From Polynucleobacter sphagniphilus (lineage in GTDB: Bacteria; Pseudomonadota; Gammaproteobacteria; Burkholderiales; Burkholderiaceae), in contig NZ_MPIY01000001.1 in NCBI RefSeq assembly GCF_001953355.1, positions 62,001 to 126,000 on the forward strand: DNA of 64,000 nt, in the 5' to 3' direction. Below the pieces are notes generated by a model, which saw only the letters and a list, made by a program, of their open reading frames with translations, made no database searches and was not told the DNA's origin. The first letter of the stretch is position 1; each line of letters begins with the position of its first letter. Of the stretch, positions 52,918 to 63,339 are shown piece by piece. Position numbers and translations under genes: made by a program.

Positions 52918-53931
52918 ATGAGTGTCACTCTAGCTATTGACGCCATGGGCGGTGATCATGGGCTCGTGATTACGGTCCCTGCTTGCTGCGATTTTCTAGA
53001 AAAACACAGCGATGTCAAAGTCACGCTGGTTGGAGATGCTGATTTACTCAAGCAAGCATTGAGTCAATTTCCAAAAGCACCTTTAGATCGCATTCAAATT
53101 ATTCCGGCTAGTGAAGTTGTTCTAATGGATGATCCCATTGAAATTGCATTGCGTCGGAAAAAAGATTCTTCTATGCGAGTGGCAATCACTCAAGTGAAAG
53201 AAGGTCTTGCGGACGCTGTCATTTCCTCTGGGAATACAGGTGCCTTAATGGCAATTTCCCGCTATATCTTGAAAACCCTTGACGGCGTTGATCGTCCCGC
53301 TATTGCCACAGCCATTCCAAATGAATTGGGGAGTGGCACCACCATGCTTGATCTTGGTGCGAATGCTGATTGTGAGCCCATGCATCTGCTGCAGTTTGCG
53401 CAAATGGCCAATGTCATGGTGCAAGTAGTGGATGGAAAAGAGAATCCTACTATTGGCCTTTTAAATATTGGCGAAGAGGTGATTAAAGGCAATGAGGTGG
53501 TGAAGCAGGCCAGCGAGCTTTTACGTGCCAGCGGTTTAAATTTTTACGGTAATGTAGAAGGAAATGATATTTTTAAAGGCACCACTGACATTGTTGTCTG
53601 TGATGGTTTTGTGGGTAATGTAGTCTTAAAGGCGAGCGAAGGCTTAGCTAAGATGATGAGTGGTTTAATTCGCCAGGAATTCAATCGCTCATTGATAACC
53701 AAGTTGATGGCCTTTTGTGCAATGGTTCCGCTCTTGCGGGTTCGCAAGCGCGTAGATCATCGTCGCTATAACGGCGCTGTTTTATTGGGCTTACGTGGTT
53801 GCGTAATTAAGAGTCATGGCTCAGCAGATCGCTTTGCATTTGGCTTTGCATTAGAGCGTGCTTATGAAGCCGCTAAAAATCACATGGTTGAGCGGATTGC
53901 TACAGCCTTTGTTGTGGAGACAAAAGAATGA
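52918..53931 (+). CDS. plsX: phosphate acyltransferase PlsX
   Basis: Acyl-ACP:phosphate transacylase (337 aa) linking fatty-acid synthesis to phospholipid synthesis. The N-terminus [11 protein letters not shown], the [10 protein letters not shown] and [10 protein letters not shown] motifs and the C-terminal [14 protein letters not shown] are typical. The ATG at 52918 matches the family start; an in-frame TTG at 52885 would lie right at the terminator. It overlaps fabH by 4 nt. Confidence 0.96.
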   Translation: MSVTLAIDAMGGDHGLVITVPACCDFLEKHSDVKVTLVGDADLLKQALSQFPKAPLDRIQIIPASEVVLMDDPIEIALRRKKDSSMRVAITQVKEGLADAVISSGNTGALMAISRYILKTLDGVDRPAIATAIPNELGSGTTMLDLGANADCEPMHLLQFAQMANVMVQVVDGKENPTIGLLNIGEEVIKGNEVVKQASELLRASGLNFYGNVEGNDIFKGTTDIVVCDGFVGNVVLKASEGLAKMMSGLIRQEFNRSLITKLMAFCAMVPLLRVRKRVDHRRYNGAVLLGLRGCVIKSHGSADRFAFGFALERAYEAAKNHMVERIATAFVVETKE

Positions 53932-54914
53932 CCGTGTACTCAAGAGTGCTAGGGACCGGCAGTTATCTTCCGGCTGAACGATTAACGAATCATGATTTAG
54001 TTGAGCGCCTTGCCAAGATTGGTCTGGAGACAAGTGATGAGTGGATTAAAACCCGTAGTGGAATTTCAGCGCGTCACTTTGCCGCTGCAAATGAGCTAAC
54101 CAGCGATTTGGCAGTGAAAGCGGCCCAGGCAGCTTTAAAGAGTGCCGGTATTGAATCTAGCGATCTTGATTTGATTATTTTGGCTACCTCAACACCTGAT
54201 CATTTGGGTGGTTTTCCCAGTACTGCTTGTGTAGTGCAGGATAAATTAGGTGCACACAATCATTGCGCTGCATTTGATGTCCAGGCAGTCTGCGCAGGCT
54301 TTACTTATGCCTTAGCAATAGCCGACGCATTTATTCGTGTTGGGACCTATAAAAAAGTAATGGTTTTAGGCGCCGAAACTTTTTCACGCATATTAAACTT
54401 TCAAGATCGCACTACATCCGTTTTATTTGGGGATGGCGCTGGCGCTGTGATTTTAGAGGCATCTGCCGAGCCCGGCATTCTGTCCGCAGCCTTGCATGCC
54501 GATGGAAGTCAACGCGACATTCTGTGTGTGCCTGGCCGAGCTACTAATGGCGGGGTTGAGGGTGCTGCATTTTTAACCATGGATGGTCCTGCTGTCTTCA
54601 AGCTAGCGGTCAAAGTATTGGAGCAAGTGGCGCATGAGGCATTGGAAAAAGCGAATCTCAAGTCCGAGCAAATTGATTGGTTAGTACCACATCAGGCGAA
54701 TATTCGAATTATGGAGGGCACTGCCCGCAAGATGGGCATGTCCATGGATAAGGTAATTGTGACGGTGCATGAACATGGCAATACCTCTGCCGCATCGATT
54801 CCTCTTGCTTTGGATGCCGGTATTCGCTCGGGTCAAATAAAGCGTGGCCAGCACTTGCTTTTAGAGGGCGTTGGCGGTGGCTTTGCGTGGGGCGCTGTCA
54901 CCATTAAATACTAA
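53928..54914 (+). CDS. fabH: beta-ketoacyl-ACP synthase III
   Basis: Condenses acetyl-CoA with malonyl-ACP to start fatty-acid chains (328 aa). The catalytic cysteine is C122 in [12 protein letters not shown]; the His is in VPHQANIRI and the Asn in [21 protein letters not shown] and the C-terminal [12 protein letters not shown] are typical. It is coupled to plsX and followed after 52 bp by fabD. Confidence 0.97.
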   Translation: MTVYSRVLGTGSYLPAERLTNHDLVERLAKIGLETSDEWIKTRSGISARHFAAANELTSDLAVKAAQAALKSAGIESSDLDLIILATSTPDHLGGFPSTACVVQDKLGAHNHCAAFDVQAVCAGFTYALAIADAFIRVGTYKKVMVLGAETFSRILNFQDRTTSVLFGDGAGAVILEASAEPGILSAALHADGSQRDILCVPGRATNGGVEGAAFLTMDGPAVFKLAVKVLEQVAHEALEKANLKSEQIDWLVPHQANIRIMEGTARKMGMSMDKVIVTVHEHGNTSAASIPLALDAGIRSGQIKRGQHLLLEGVGGGFAWGAVTIKY

Positions 54915-54966
54915 GTGCAGTCTCTAGAATTTATTCATTACTACATCCTTTAACCGATCTATTTAT

Positions 54967-55902
54967 ATGATATTTGCTTTTGTATTTCCTGGCCAGGGCT
55001 CCCAATCAGTTGGCATGCTCAATTCCATCGCAAGTCGCCCAGAAGTAAAAGCTACTTTGCAGGAGGCCTCCGATGCTCTTGGTGAAGATGTTGCAAAGTT
55101 AATTGCTGAAGGGCCAGCAGAGGCGCTCTCACTAACTACGAATACACAGCCAGTGATGTTGACTGCTGGTGTAGCTTTTTTTCGGGCCTGGGTTGCGGCT
55201 GGTGGTGCATTGCCTAAGGTGATGGCGGGTCATAGCCTAGGTGAGTATTCAGCCTTGGTTGCAGCCGGTGTTATTTCATTTAAAGATGCGGTACCGTTAG
55301 TGCGATTTCGTGCTGAGGCTATGCAAAATGCAGTTCCCGTTGGAACTGGTGGCATGGCTGCCATATTGGGCTTGGATGATGCCGCGGTTATTCAAGTATG
55401 TGCGCAGGCAAGTGACCAGTCAGGTAGTGTGGTCGAGGCGGTGAACTTCAATGCTCCCGGCCAGGTTGTGATTGCTGGTGCAAGTAGTGCAGTGACTAAA
55501 GCATGTGAGTTGCTCAAAGCTGCTGGTGCTAAACGTGCACTGCCATTGCCAGTATCCGCACCATTTCACTCTTCCTTGTTAAAACCTGCCTCTGAGAAAT
55601 TAGATGCTTATTTGGCTGGGATTGAGTTTAAAGTGCCCGCCATTGCTGTAATTAATAACGTGGATGTGGAGGTGCTTAATGACCCTGCAGCAATTAAAGA
55701 AGCCCTAGTGCGTCAAGCCGCCAAACCCGTTCGTTGGCATGAAACGATTCAAGCGATGGCTAAGCAGGGCGTCACGCAGGTAGTCGAATGCGGACCAGGC
55801 AAGGTGTTGGCTGGTCTTACAAAGCGTATTAATGATCAACTTACTGGCGTGCCAGTATTTGATGAAGCCAGCCTGAATGAGGCCTTGGCTCATTTGAAAT
55901 AG
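54967..55902 (+). CDS. fabD: malonyl-CoA--ACP transacylase
   Basis: Transfers malonyl to ACP (311 aa). FPGQGSQSVGM forms the oxyanion loop; S90 is the nucleophile in GHSLGEYSAL; the catalytic His is in SAPFHSSLL; QPVMLTAG precedes. Length matches E. coli FabD (309). Confidence 0.97.
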   Translation: MIFAFVFPGQGSQSVGMLNSIASRPEVKATLQEASDALGEDVAKLIAEGPAEALSLTTNTQPVMLTAGVAFFRAWVAAGGALPKVMAGHSLGEYSALVAAGVISFKDAVPLVRFRAEAMQNAVPVGTGGMAAILGLDDAAVIQVCAQASDQSGSVVEAVNFNAPGQVVIAGASSAVTKACELLKAAGAKRALPLPVSAPFHSSLLKPASEKLDAYLAGIEFKVPAIAVINNVDVEVLNDPAAIKEALVRQAAKPVRWHETIQAMAKQGVTQVVECGPGKVLAGLTKRINDQLTGVPVFDEASLNEALAHLK

Positions 55903-55912
55903 GAACAGAAAA

Positions 55913-56656
55913 ATGAATATCGACTTAAGCGGACAAATTGCTCTAGTTACCGGAGCTTCACGTGGTATTGGTCAGGCCATTGCCGAAGAATTGGTCAAGT
56001 GCGGAGCTAAGGTAATTGGAACGGCAACCTCGCCGGATGGTGCAAAAGCAATCAATGCGCGTCTAGAGTCCAGTGGCGGTCGTGGCGAGGTTCTCAACGT
56101 GACTGACCCCCAAGCCTGCGAGCAAATCATTGATTCAATCGTCAAAGATTTTGGTGGTATCTCTATTTTGGTCAATAACGCTGGTATTACACGTGATCAA
56201 TTGGCCATGCGTATGAAGGCCGACGAGTGGACGGACGTGATTGATACCAATTTAAGTGCGGTTTTTCGATTGTCTCAGGCGGTGATGCGCCCCATGATGA
56301 AGGCGCGCGCCGGCAGAATTATTAATATCACCTCTATTGTTGGCCATATGGGTAATCCAGGGCAGGCGAATTATGCTGCTGCAAAAGCGGGTGTCTCAGG
56401 CATGACCCGTGCCTTGGCGCGTGAAATCGGTAGCCGCAATATCACCGTAAACTGTGTTGCCCCTGGTTTTATTGATACCGACATGACCCGTGCTCTGAGT
56501 GAAGAGCAGCAAAATGCCCTAAAGGCGAATATTCCGCTAGCCCGCCTGGGTAGCCCGGAAGATGTCGCTCAGGCGGTGGCCTTTTTGGCCTCTCCTGCCG
56601 CAGGATATATCACTGGTAACACACTACACGTCAATGGCGGACTCTATTTAGCCTAA
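55913..56656 (+). CDS. fabG: 3-oxoacyl-ACP reductase
   Basis: NADPH-dependent short-chain dehydrogenase (247 aa). The cofactor loop is TGASRGIG (residues 13-20); NNAG; the catalytic S141, Y154, K158 in NITSIVG and [20 protein letters not shown]; and the C-terminal GNTLHVNGG. Ten bp downstream of fabD. Confidence 0.98.
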   Translation: MNIDLSGQIALVTGASRGIGQAIAEELVKCGAKVIGTATSPDGAKAINARLESSGGRGEVLNVTDPQACEQIIDSIVKDFGGISILVNNAGITRDQLAMRMKADEWTDVIDTNLSAVFRLSQAVMRPMMKARAGRIINITSIVGHMGNPGQANYAAAKAGVSGMTRALAREIGSRNITVNCVAPGFIDTDMTRALSEEQQNALKANIPLARLGSPEDVAQAVAFLASPAAGYITGNTLHVNGGLYLA

Positions 56657-56693
56657 CGGCAAAGCAAGGATTTATTCAATTTTTGGCGGATTT

Positions 56694-56723
56694 TTCTGAT
56701 TTCTTCTGCCAAGCTGATAAAAT
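56694..56723 (+). promoter_or_regulatory. candidate acpP promoter
   Basis: TTCTGA (56694-56699), 18 nt, TAAAAT (56718-56723) in the 101-bp fabG-acpP gap. acpP is normally expressed far above its neighbours, so an own promoter is expected. The -35 is weak. Confidence 0.35.
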
Positions 56724-56757
56724 CCTTCCATCGTTTTTACAACCCCTGGGGAAATTA

Positions 56758-56997
56758 ATGGACAACATCGAACAACGCGTTAAGAAAATCGTCGCTGAGC
56801 AATTGGGCGTCGCAGAAGGAGACATCAAGAATGAATCTTCCTTCGTGAACGACTTGGGCGCTGACTCTCTTGACACTGTTGAGCTTGTAATGGCTTTGGA
56901 AGATGAATTCGGAATCGAAATTCCTGATGAAGAAGCTGAAAAAATCACTACTGTTCAGCTCGCTATCGACTTTGCTACTTCTAAAGCTCAGGGTTAA
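56758..56997 (+). CDS. acpP: acyl carrier protein
   Basis: 79-aa acidic carrier protein. S37 in [12 protein letters not shown] takes the phosphopantetheine arm. The ATG at 56758 gives the usual N-terminus [12 protein letters not shown] with GGGGA as ribosome site; a longer in-frame reading from 56683 would add 25 atypical residues. It feeds all Fab enzymes of the cluster. Confidence 0.98.
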   Translation: MDNIEQRVKKIVAEQLGVAEGDIKNESSFVNDLGADSLDTVELVMALEDEFGIEIPDEEAEKITTVQLAIDFATSKAQG

Positions 56998-57031
56998 TTC
57001 CCTTTGCTATAGCTAATTTTTAGTTATTACT

Positions 57032-58279
57032 GTGTCAGCATCAAATGGCCGACGCCGGGTAGTAGTCACCGGCTTAGGCCTTATCTCACCAGTTGGAAAT
57101 TCGGTTGACGCCGCTTGGTCTAATTTGCTTGCGGGCAAATCAGGTATTGCGACGATCACTAAATTCGACCATGCTCCGCTAAGCGTTCATTTCGCTGGAG
57201 AGGTGAAGGATTTCAATGTTGAGGAATATGTTTCCGCCAAAGAAGCGCGCCACATGGATACTTTTATCCATTACGGTATTGCCGCTGGTACGCAGGCTAT
57301 TCGCGATAGCGGTCTTCAAGTAACAGAAGAAAATGCTGAGCGAATTGGCGTGATGGTTGGCTCTGGTATTGGCGGTTTGCCAATGATCGAAGAGACCAGT
57401 GCTGAATTGTTGGCCCGCGGCCCGCGTCGTATCTCCCCCTTCTTTGTGCCTGGCTCAATCATTAATATGATTTCTGGGCACTTGAGCATCTTGTTTGGAT
57501 TGAAGGGTCCCAATGTAGCTGCTGTGACCGCTTGCACAACAGGCTTGCACAGTATTGGCTTAGCTGCCCGCTTGATTCAATATGGTGATGCAGATGTGAT
57601 GGTGGCTGGCGGCGCAGAATCCACTATCTCTGCTTTGGGTGTAGGTGGTTTTGCTTCGGCCCGCGCTCTATCCACTCGCAATGATGATCCGGCAACGGCA
57701 TCACGCCCTTGGGATAAAGATCGTGATGGTTTTGTTCTTGGTGAGGGTGCTGGCGTAGTGGTTCTTGAGGAATATGAGCATGCAAAAGCACGTGGTGCAA
57801 AGATTTATTGCGAGCTTTTGGGTTTTGGCATGAGTGGTGATGCATATCATATGACAGCACCAAATATGGATGGCCCACGCCGTTGTATGGTTAATGCTAT
57901 GCGCGACGCCGGTTTAAATCCAGATCAAATTCAGTACATTAATGCGCACGGCACTTCTACCCCTTTGGGCGATAAGAATGAGACCGCTGCAATCAAGGCT
58001 GCCTTAGGCGATCATGCCAAAAATACCTTGATTAATTCGACCAAATCGATGACTGGTCACCTTTTGGGCGGCGCTGGTGGTTTGGAATCTGTTTTTACAA
58101 TTCTGGCTTTACATCACCAGAAATCCCCGCCAACCATCAATATCTTTAATCAAGATCCTGAGTGCGATTTAGACTACTGCGCTAATACAGCACGGGACGT
58201 AAAGATAGATCATGCCGTTAAAAATAACTTTGGTTTTGGTGGAACAAACGGCACCTTGATTTTTGGTAAGCTCACCTAA
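57032..58279 (+). CDS. fabF: beta-ketoacyl-ACP synthase II
   Basis: Chain-elongating condensing enzyme (415 aa). The Cys-His-His triad is C168 in [11 protein letters not shown], one His in [11 protein letters not shown] and one in [21 protein letters not shown] is the C-terminal signature. The start is a GTG. Next gene downstream is a mucD-type protease after 50 bp; rpoE, rseA and rseB, usual between them in Burkholderiales, are absent. Confidence 0.97.
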   Translation: MSASNGRRRVVVTGLGLISPVGNSVDAAWSNLLAGKSGIATITKFDHAPLSVHFAGEVKDFNVEEYVSAKEARHMDTFIHYGIAAGTQAIRDSGLQVTEENAERIGVMVGSGIGGLPMIEETSAELLARGPRRISPFFVPGSIINMISGHLSILFGLKGPNVAAVTACTTGLHSIGLAARLIQYGDADVMVAGGAESTISALGVGGFASARALSTRNDDPATASRPWDKDRDGFVLGEGAGVVVLEEYEHAKARGAKIYCELLGFGMSGDAYHMTAPNMDGPRRCMVNAMRDAGLNPDQIQYINAHGTSTPLGDKNETAAIKAALGDHAKNTLINSTKSMTGHLLGGAGGLESVFTILALHHQKSPPTINIFNQDPECDLDYCANTARDVKIDHAVKNNFGFGGTNGTLIFGKLT

Positions 58280-58329
58280 TATTCTTTACATTGTTTATTA
58301 ATTGGTTTTTACCAAGTGGGTTAATTAGC

Positions 58330-59784
58330 ATGATAAAAAAGTACTTCATTGCACTCTTGGCGGCCTTAAGCCTAGGGAATTTCTCATTTATTTCCAGTGT
58401 ATATGCGCAAAGTCCACGCGTTTCTATTCCTGATTTTGCTGATTTAGTTGAAAAAGCCAGTCCTGCAGTAGTGAATATTCGTACCACTGAAAAGGTGGTA
58501 GTGCAGCAAGCGCAAGGTGGTTTCCCTGGGATGCCTGATGATCAGGCAGAGTTCTTTAGGCGTTTTTTTGGGGTACCTATCCCTGGAATCCCAAGCGCTC
58601 CTAAGCAGCCACCCGCAAATCAAGGTCAGCCGCAGGAAGCTGATCGGGGTGTGGGCTCCGGTTTCATTTTTGATGCCAATGGTTTGATTCTGACAAACGC
58701 CCATGTGGTTGAAGGTGCTAGCACTATTTATGTGACCCTCACAGATAAACGTGAGTTCAAAGCCAAGCTCTTGGGGTTGGATAAGCGGACTGATGTTGCT
58801 GTGGTGAAAATTGAGGCACACGACCTCCCAAAATTGCCTTTAGGGGATTCATCTAAGGTTAGGGTGGGTGAGTGGGTGTTGGCGATTGGATCGCCATTTG
58901 GACTTGAAAACTCAGTTACCGCAGGTATTGTTTCGGCTAAGAGTCGCGATACCGGGGACTATTTGCCCTTTATTCAAACGGACGTCGCAGTCAATCCTGG
59001 GAACTCTGGCGGCCCCCTTCTAAATACCGCTGGTCAAGTAATAGGAATCAATTCGCAAATCTTTAGCCGCTCGGGCGGTTATATGGGAATTTCTTTTGCT
59101 ATTCCAATTGATGAGGCAATGCGAGTGGCCGATCAGTTGCGCACTAACGGTAAGTTGGTCCGCGGCAAGATTGGGGTTGCATTGGGCGATATGACTAAGG
59201 AGGTGGCTGAGAGCTTGGGCCTTGGTAAGCCACGCGGCGCCTATGTACGCAATGTAGAGCCTGGCGGCCCTGCTGCATTAGGTGGGATTGAGTCTGGGGA
59301 TGTCATTCTGAGCTTTCATGGCAAGGAGATTGCTAAGTCGACTGATTTGCCACGGCTAGTTGGGGAAATCAAGCCTGGCACAGCGGTGAATGTTCAAGTT
59401 TGGCGCAAGGGATCTACGCGCGATCTGACGGTCACTGTTGGAGGTGATTCTGAAGTGGCTGCTACAGCGAGCAAGAAGCCTGAAGCTGGAAGTGCTGCCG
59501 GTGGCAGCGCCAACGCTCTCGGCGTGAGCGTTGGCGAGCTCTCAGATGCCCGTAAGAAGGAATTAAATATCCATGGAGGTGTCGAGGTTATCGGCATTAA
59601 TGATGGTGCTTTAGCTCGCTCTGGAGTGCGTCCGGGCGATGTCATAGTCCGCATTGCTGACGTAGATATTTCGGGAGTGAAGCAGTTTGAGTCCCTTGTG
59701 AAGGGGCTGGATTCCAATAAAGCGGTGCCAGTGTTTGTCCGACGTGCCGATAGCACTCTGATTATTCCAGTCCGGCCAAAGTAA
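58330..59784 (+). CDS. mucD: periplasmic DegP/MucD-like serine endoprotease
   Basis: 484 aa. Signal peptide 1-26 (KYFIALLAALSLGNFSF... ending VYA). Trypsin-like triad: H125 in LTNAHVVEG, D155 in KRTDVAVVKI, S226 in NPGNSGGPL. Two PDZ domains follow (about 265-355 and 385-480). The Q-loop with FFRRFFGVPIPG is typical of Do-like proteases. ATG 58330 gives the clean signal peptide; an in-frame TTG at 58291 is less likely. It degrades misfolded envelope proteins; in Pseudomonas MucD restrains the sigma-E pathway. Confidence 0.94.
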   Translation: MIKKYFIALLAALSLGNFSFISSVYAQSPRVSIPDFADLVEKASPAVVNIRTTEKVVVQQAQGGFPGMPDDQAEFFRRFFGVPIPGIPSAPKQPPANQGQPQEADRGVGSGFIFDANGLILTNAHVVEGASTIYVTLTDKREFKAKLLGLDKRTDVAVVKIEAHDLPKLPLGDSSKVRVGEWVLAIGSPFGLENSVTAGIVSAKSRDTGDYLPFIQTDVAVNPGNSGGPLLNTAGQVIGINSQIFSRSGGYMGISFAIPIDEAMRVADQLRTNGKLVRGKIGVALGDMTKEVAESLGLGKPRGAYVRNVEPGGPAALGGIESGDVILSFHGKEIAKSTDLPRLVGEIKPGTAVNVQVWRKGSTRDLTVTVGGDSEVAATASKKPEAGSAAGGSANALGVSVGELSDARKKELNIHGGVEVIGINDGALARSGVRPGDVIVRIADVDISGVKQFESLVKGLDSNKAVPVFVRRADSTLIIPVRPK

Positions 59785-59791
59785 GCTTAAA

Positions 59792-59890
59792 TGCCCTAAT
59801 TTAGGGCAAATAATTGGGTTCGGCGCCTGCAGGGCGCCACCCATTACAATCCTACCAAGACGACTTTTTGCAGCGCATCATTGTGGTGCG
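59792..59890 (+). promoter_or_regulatory. three hairpins in the mucD-lepA gap
   Basis: Hairpin 1: TGCCCTA / TAGGGCA (59792-59808), just past the mucD stop and perhaps its terminator, though without a T-run. Hairpin 2: GGCGCC-TGCAG-GGCGCC (59822-59838). Hairpin 3: CGCATCA-TTG-TGGTGCG (59874-59890), with one T-G pair. Hairpins 2 and 3 would lie in the lepA leader. No known element is recognised, and lepA has no clear SD sequence. Confidence 0.45.
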
Positions 59891-59929
59891 TTCTGACAAG
59901 GCGTTTTTTGAATGACCTAATAAGACGCC

Positions 59930-61735
59930 ATGGATTTAATCCGCAATTTTTCTATCATCGCCCATATCGATCACGGTAAATCTACTCTTGCTGATCGCAT
60001 TATTCAGTTGTGTGGCGGTCTTTCTGACCGTGAAATGGAAGCCCAGGTACTCGACTCGATGGATATCGAACGCGAGCGTGGCATCACCATCAAAGCGCAA
60101 ACAGCCGCTCTGGCTTACAAGGCAAAAGATGGCAAAACCTACAACCTCAATCTAATTGATACCCCGGGGCACGTCGACTTCTCATATGAAGTGAGTCGCT
60201 CCTTATCGGCCTGTGAAGGCGCTCTCTTGGTGGTGGATGCGAGTCAAGGTGTAGAAGCGCAAACAGTTGCTAACTGCTATACGGCGATTGAGTTGGGTGT
60301 TGAGGTCGTGCCTGTATTAAACAAGATTGATCTGCCACAAGCAGATCCAGAGCGAGCAAAACAAGAAATTGAAGATGTAATTGGCATTGATGCATCAGAT
60401 GCCATGACCTGCTCTGCTAAAACAGGTGTAGGTGTGATTGACGTGATTGAAGAGATGATTCGTCGCGTACCGCCTCCTAAGGGGAGTGCGACAGATCCCC
60501 TACAGGCCCTGATTATTGATTCTTGGTTTGATAACTACGTTGGCGTAGTGATGTTGATACGCGTAGTCAATGGCACCCTAAAGCCCAAAGACAAAATTAC
60601 ATTGATGGCCAATGGCTCGAGTCATCTTGTTGAACATGTTGGCGTCTTTAGTCCAAAGTCGGTAGATCGCCCGCAGTTATCTGCTGGACAGGTAGGCTTT
60701 GTGATTGCCGGTATCAAGGAGTTAAAAGCGGCCAAAGTAGGCGATACAGTGACCCATTCTCCAGGTCAACAAGGCCGCGTTCCAGCGAGCGAGCCATTAC
60801 CTGGTTTTAAAGAGGTGAAGTCGCAAGTTTTTGCTGGCCTGTACCCAGTCGAGGCAAGTGAATACGATCAACTGCGCGAGTCGCTTGAGAAGCTACAGTT
60901 AAATGATGCCTCTCTTTTATATGAGCCAGAGGTATCGCAGGCTCTAGGCTTTGGCTTCCGTTGTGGTTTCCTGGGCTTGCTGCACATGGAGATCGTGCAA
61001 GAACGCTTAGAGCGTCAATACGGCATGAACTTGATCACCACGGCGCCAACCGTGGTGTATCAAGTTGAGCAATCGGATGGCACGATTTTGATGGTAGATA
61101 ACCCATCCAAGATGCCTGAGACCAGCAAGATCAATACCATTCTTGAGCCAATTGTTACCGTCAATCTCTACATGCCGCAAGAGTATGTGGGCGCGATTAT
61201 TACCTTGTGTGTTGGGAAGCGCGGCATTCAGACGGACATGAACTATTTAGGTCGCCAGGTCAAGCTTACTTATGAATTACCGATGGCTGAAATCGTGCTC
61301 GATTTCTTTGACAGGATGAAATCCATCTCACGTGGCTATGCCTCAATGGATTATGAATTTAAAGAGTACCGCCCTGCGGATGTCGTCAAAGTCGATATCT
61401 TGATTAACGGCGAACGTGTGGATGCACTGTCAGTGATTGTCCATCGAAGTAACAGTCAGCATCGTGGTCGCGAAGTCGTGGCTAAGATGCGCGGCATCAT
61501 TCCAAGACAAATGTTTGATGTAGCGATTCAGGCGGCTATTGGTAGCAATATCGTGGCACGTGAAAACGTGAAGGCTTTGCGTAAGAACGTATTGGCCAAA
61601 TGTTATGGCGGGGATATCTCTCGTAAACGCAAGCTTTTAGAGAAGCAAAAAGAAGGTAAGAAACGGATGAAGCAGGTCGGAAATGTGGAAATTCCACAGG
61701 AAGCCTTCTTGGCTATTTTGCAGGTAGATGATTAA
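59930..61735 (+). CDS. lepA: elongation factor 4 (back-translocase LepA)
   Basis: Translational GTPase (601 aa). G1 [10 protein letters not shown] (11-20), G2 region [13 protein letters not shown]3 DTPGHVDF, G4 NKID; the C-terminal LepA-specific domain carries [18 protein letters not shown] and [25 protein letters not shown]. Length is that of the family. It overlaps lepB by 1 nt (TAATG); lepA-lepB-rnc-era is the standard order. Confidence 0.98.
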   Translation: MDLIRNFSIIAHIDHGKSTLADRIIQLCGGLSDREMEAQVLDSMDIERERGITIKAQTAALAYKAKDGKTYNLNLIDTPGHVDFSYEVSRSLSACEGALLVVDASQGVEAQTVANCYTAIELGVEVVPVLNKIDLPQADPERAKQEIEDVIGIDASDAMTCSAKTGVGVIDVIEEMIRRVPPPKGSATDPLQALIIDSWFDNYVGVVMLIRVVNGTLKPKDKITLMANGSSHLVEHVGVFSPKSVDRPQLSAGQVGFVIAGIKELKAAKVGDTVTHSPGQQGRVPASEPLPGFKEVKSQVFAGLYPVEASEYDQLRESLEKLQLNDASLLYEPEVSQALGFGFRCGFLGLLHMEIVQERLERQYGMNLITTAPTVVYQVEQSDGTILMVDNPSKMPETSKINTILEPIVTVNLYMPQEYVGAIITLCVGKRGIQTDMNYLGRQVKLTYELPMAEIVLDFFDRMKSISRGYASMDYEFKEYRPADVVKVDILINGERVDALSVIVHRSNSQHRGREVVAKMRGIIPRQMFDVAIQAAIGSNIVARENVKALRKNVLAKCYGGDISRKRKLLEKQKEGKKRMKQVGNVEIPQEAFLAILQVDD

Positions 61736-62541
61736 TGAATTTTGCGCTAGTTCTTTTTATTTTGGTCCTTGTGTCTGGTGTTGCCTGGCTTGCAGACCGA
61801 TTTTATTTCGCACCACAAAGGCGTGTTGCAGGCATCAATCAAATGCCCTTATGGCTGGAATACACCGCTGGTTTTTTCCCAGTCATTTGTGCGGTGTTCT
61901 TGTTGCGTTCGTTTATAGCTGAGCCATTCAAGATTCCGTCTGGATCAATGATTCCGACTTTGCAGATTGGCGATTTTATTTTGGTTAATAAATTTACTTA
62001 TGGCATTCGTTTGCCGGTAATTAATCAAAAAGTGATTGAATTAGGATCTCCTAAACGAGGCGATGTAGTGGTATTTCGTTACCCACGCGATGAGTCAGTT
62101 GATTACATTAAGAGAATCATTGCTTTGCCTGGCGACACAATTGAATACCAAGACAAGCGTTTAAAAATTAATGGCCAGCCATTGCAATATACCGGAGGCG
62201 AGTCTTATCTTGATCCGGAAAATATGCGCTATGCAAAGCGCTATACCGAAACTTTTCCAGCTGACTTGGGTGGCAACAGTCACTCCATTCTGAATGACCC
62301 AGAGCGTCCTGCGGGCAATTTTCCGAGCGAGCGTTTTCCTGGCTTTGAGAACTGCCAGTACCAAGCCTCTGGAGTGATATGCAAAGTACCTGAGGGTAAC
62401 TATTTTGCAATGGGTGATAACAGAGATAACAGCGCTGATTCTCGTTACTGGGGATTTGTGCCGGATAAAAATATTGTTGGAAAAGCCTTCTTTGTATGGC
62501 TCAACTTAGGTTCTTTAAGTCGCATTGGCAGCTTCGATTAG
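61735..62541 (+). CDS. lepB: signal peptidase I
   Basis: Type I signal peptidase (268 aa), which cleaves Sec and Tat signal peptides at the outer face of the inner membrane. Two N-terminal membrane segments (about 3-24, 44-62). The catalytic serine is S71 in IPSGSMIPT and lysine K126 in [26 protein letters not shown] is box E. The middle beta-domain has an insertion with a Cys pair ([13 protein letters not shown]), as in gram-negative LepB. Confidence 0.97.
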   Translation: MNFALVLFILVLVSGVAWLADRFYFAPQRRVAGINQMPLWLEYTAGFFPVICAVFLLRSFIAEPFKIPSGSMIPTLQIGDFILVNKFTYGIRLPVINQKVIELGSPKRGDVVVFRYPRDESVDYIKRIIALPGDTIEYQDKRLKINGQPLQYTGGESYLDPENMRYAKRYTETFPADLGGNSHSILNDPERPAGNFPSERFPGFENCQYQASGVICKVPEGNYFAMGDNRDNSADSRYWGFVPDKNIVGKAFFVWLNLGSLSRIGSFD

Positions 62542-62545
62542 GCAT

Positions 62546-63337
62546 ATGAACGCGCGCGCTGTTATCGAAACCGCACCATTGCAAGAGCGCCTCGGCTATA
62601 GCTTTAAGAAGGCTGAGTTGCTCAATCAGGCTCTCACGCATCGCAGTCATAGCAAAAAGAATAATGAGCGTCTAGAGTTTTTGGGCGACTCAATTTTAAA
62701 TTGCGTGGTTGCTGAAATGCTCTACGAACGCTATGCAGATTTGGATGAGGGCGATCTCTCGCGCGTCAGGGCCAATTTAGTAAAACAACAAGCTTTATAC
62801 GAAATTGCCCAGACACTTTCTTTATCTGACTACCTTCGCTTGGGTGAGGGCGAATTAAAGAGTGGTGGATTCCGCCGCCCATCTATTTTGGCTGATACGC
62901 TTGAGGCAGTTACAGGCGCAATATTTTTAGATGGTGGGTTTGATGCTGCTAAGACATGCTTGCGCAAACTGTATTCTGTCATTCTGGCTAATGTAGATCC
63001 AAAGACTCTAGGTAAGGATGACAAAACCTTGCTTCAGGAGTATTTGCAGGGTTATCAGTTGCCGCTGCCAACCTATAACGTGACTGGTACTACTGGTGCG
63101 GCACATAACCAGCAATTTGAAGTGGAGTGCCTTATTCCCAGTCTGAAAGTCAGCGTAAAGGGTGAGGGTGCTTCTAGGCGTGCAGCTGAGCAGGCGGCTG
63201 CCAAACTTGCTTTAATGGCAGTACTCAAGGCATTGCCTCAAGAGTCACGTAAACCAAGGAAAACTCGGTCGGCCAAGAAAAAGGCTGCAAAAAAAGAAGC
63301 GACCGAAGAGCAGTTAAATCTTAAGCTGAAGGGCTAA
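62546..63337 (+). CDS. rnc: ribonuclease III
   Basis: Double-strand-specific endoribonuclease (263 aa) for rRNA and mRNA processing. Signature [12 protein letters not shown] with E44 and D48; the second acidic pair lies in [18 protein letters not shown] dsRNA-binding domain covers about 155-225. The last 35 residues are very Lys/Arg-rich ([16 protein letters not shown]), longer than in E. coli. ATG at 62546 is 4 bp after lepB; an in-frame TTG inside lepB is rejected. Confidence 0.97.
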   Translation: MNARAVIETAPLQERLGYSFKKAELLNQALTHRSHSKKNNERLEFLGDSILNCVVAEMLYERYADLDEGDLSRVRANLVKQQALYEIAQTLSLSDYLRLGEGELKSGGFRRPSILADTLEAVTGAIFLDGGFDAAKTCLRKLYSVILANVDPKTLGKDDKTLLQEYLQGYQLPLPTYNVTGTTGAAHNQQFEVECLIPSLKVSVKGEGASRRAAEQAAAKLALMAVLKALPQESRKPRKTRSAKKKAAKKEATEEQLNLKLKG

Positions 63338-63339
63338 TC

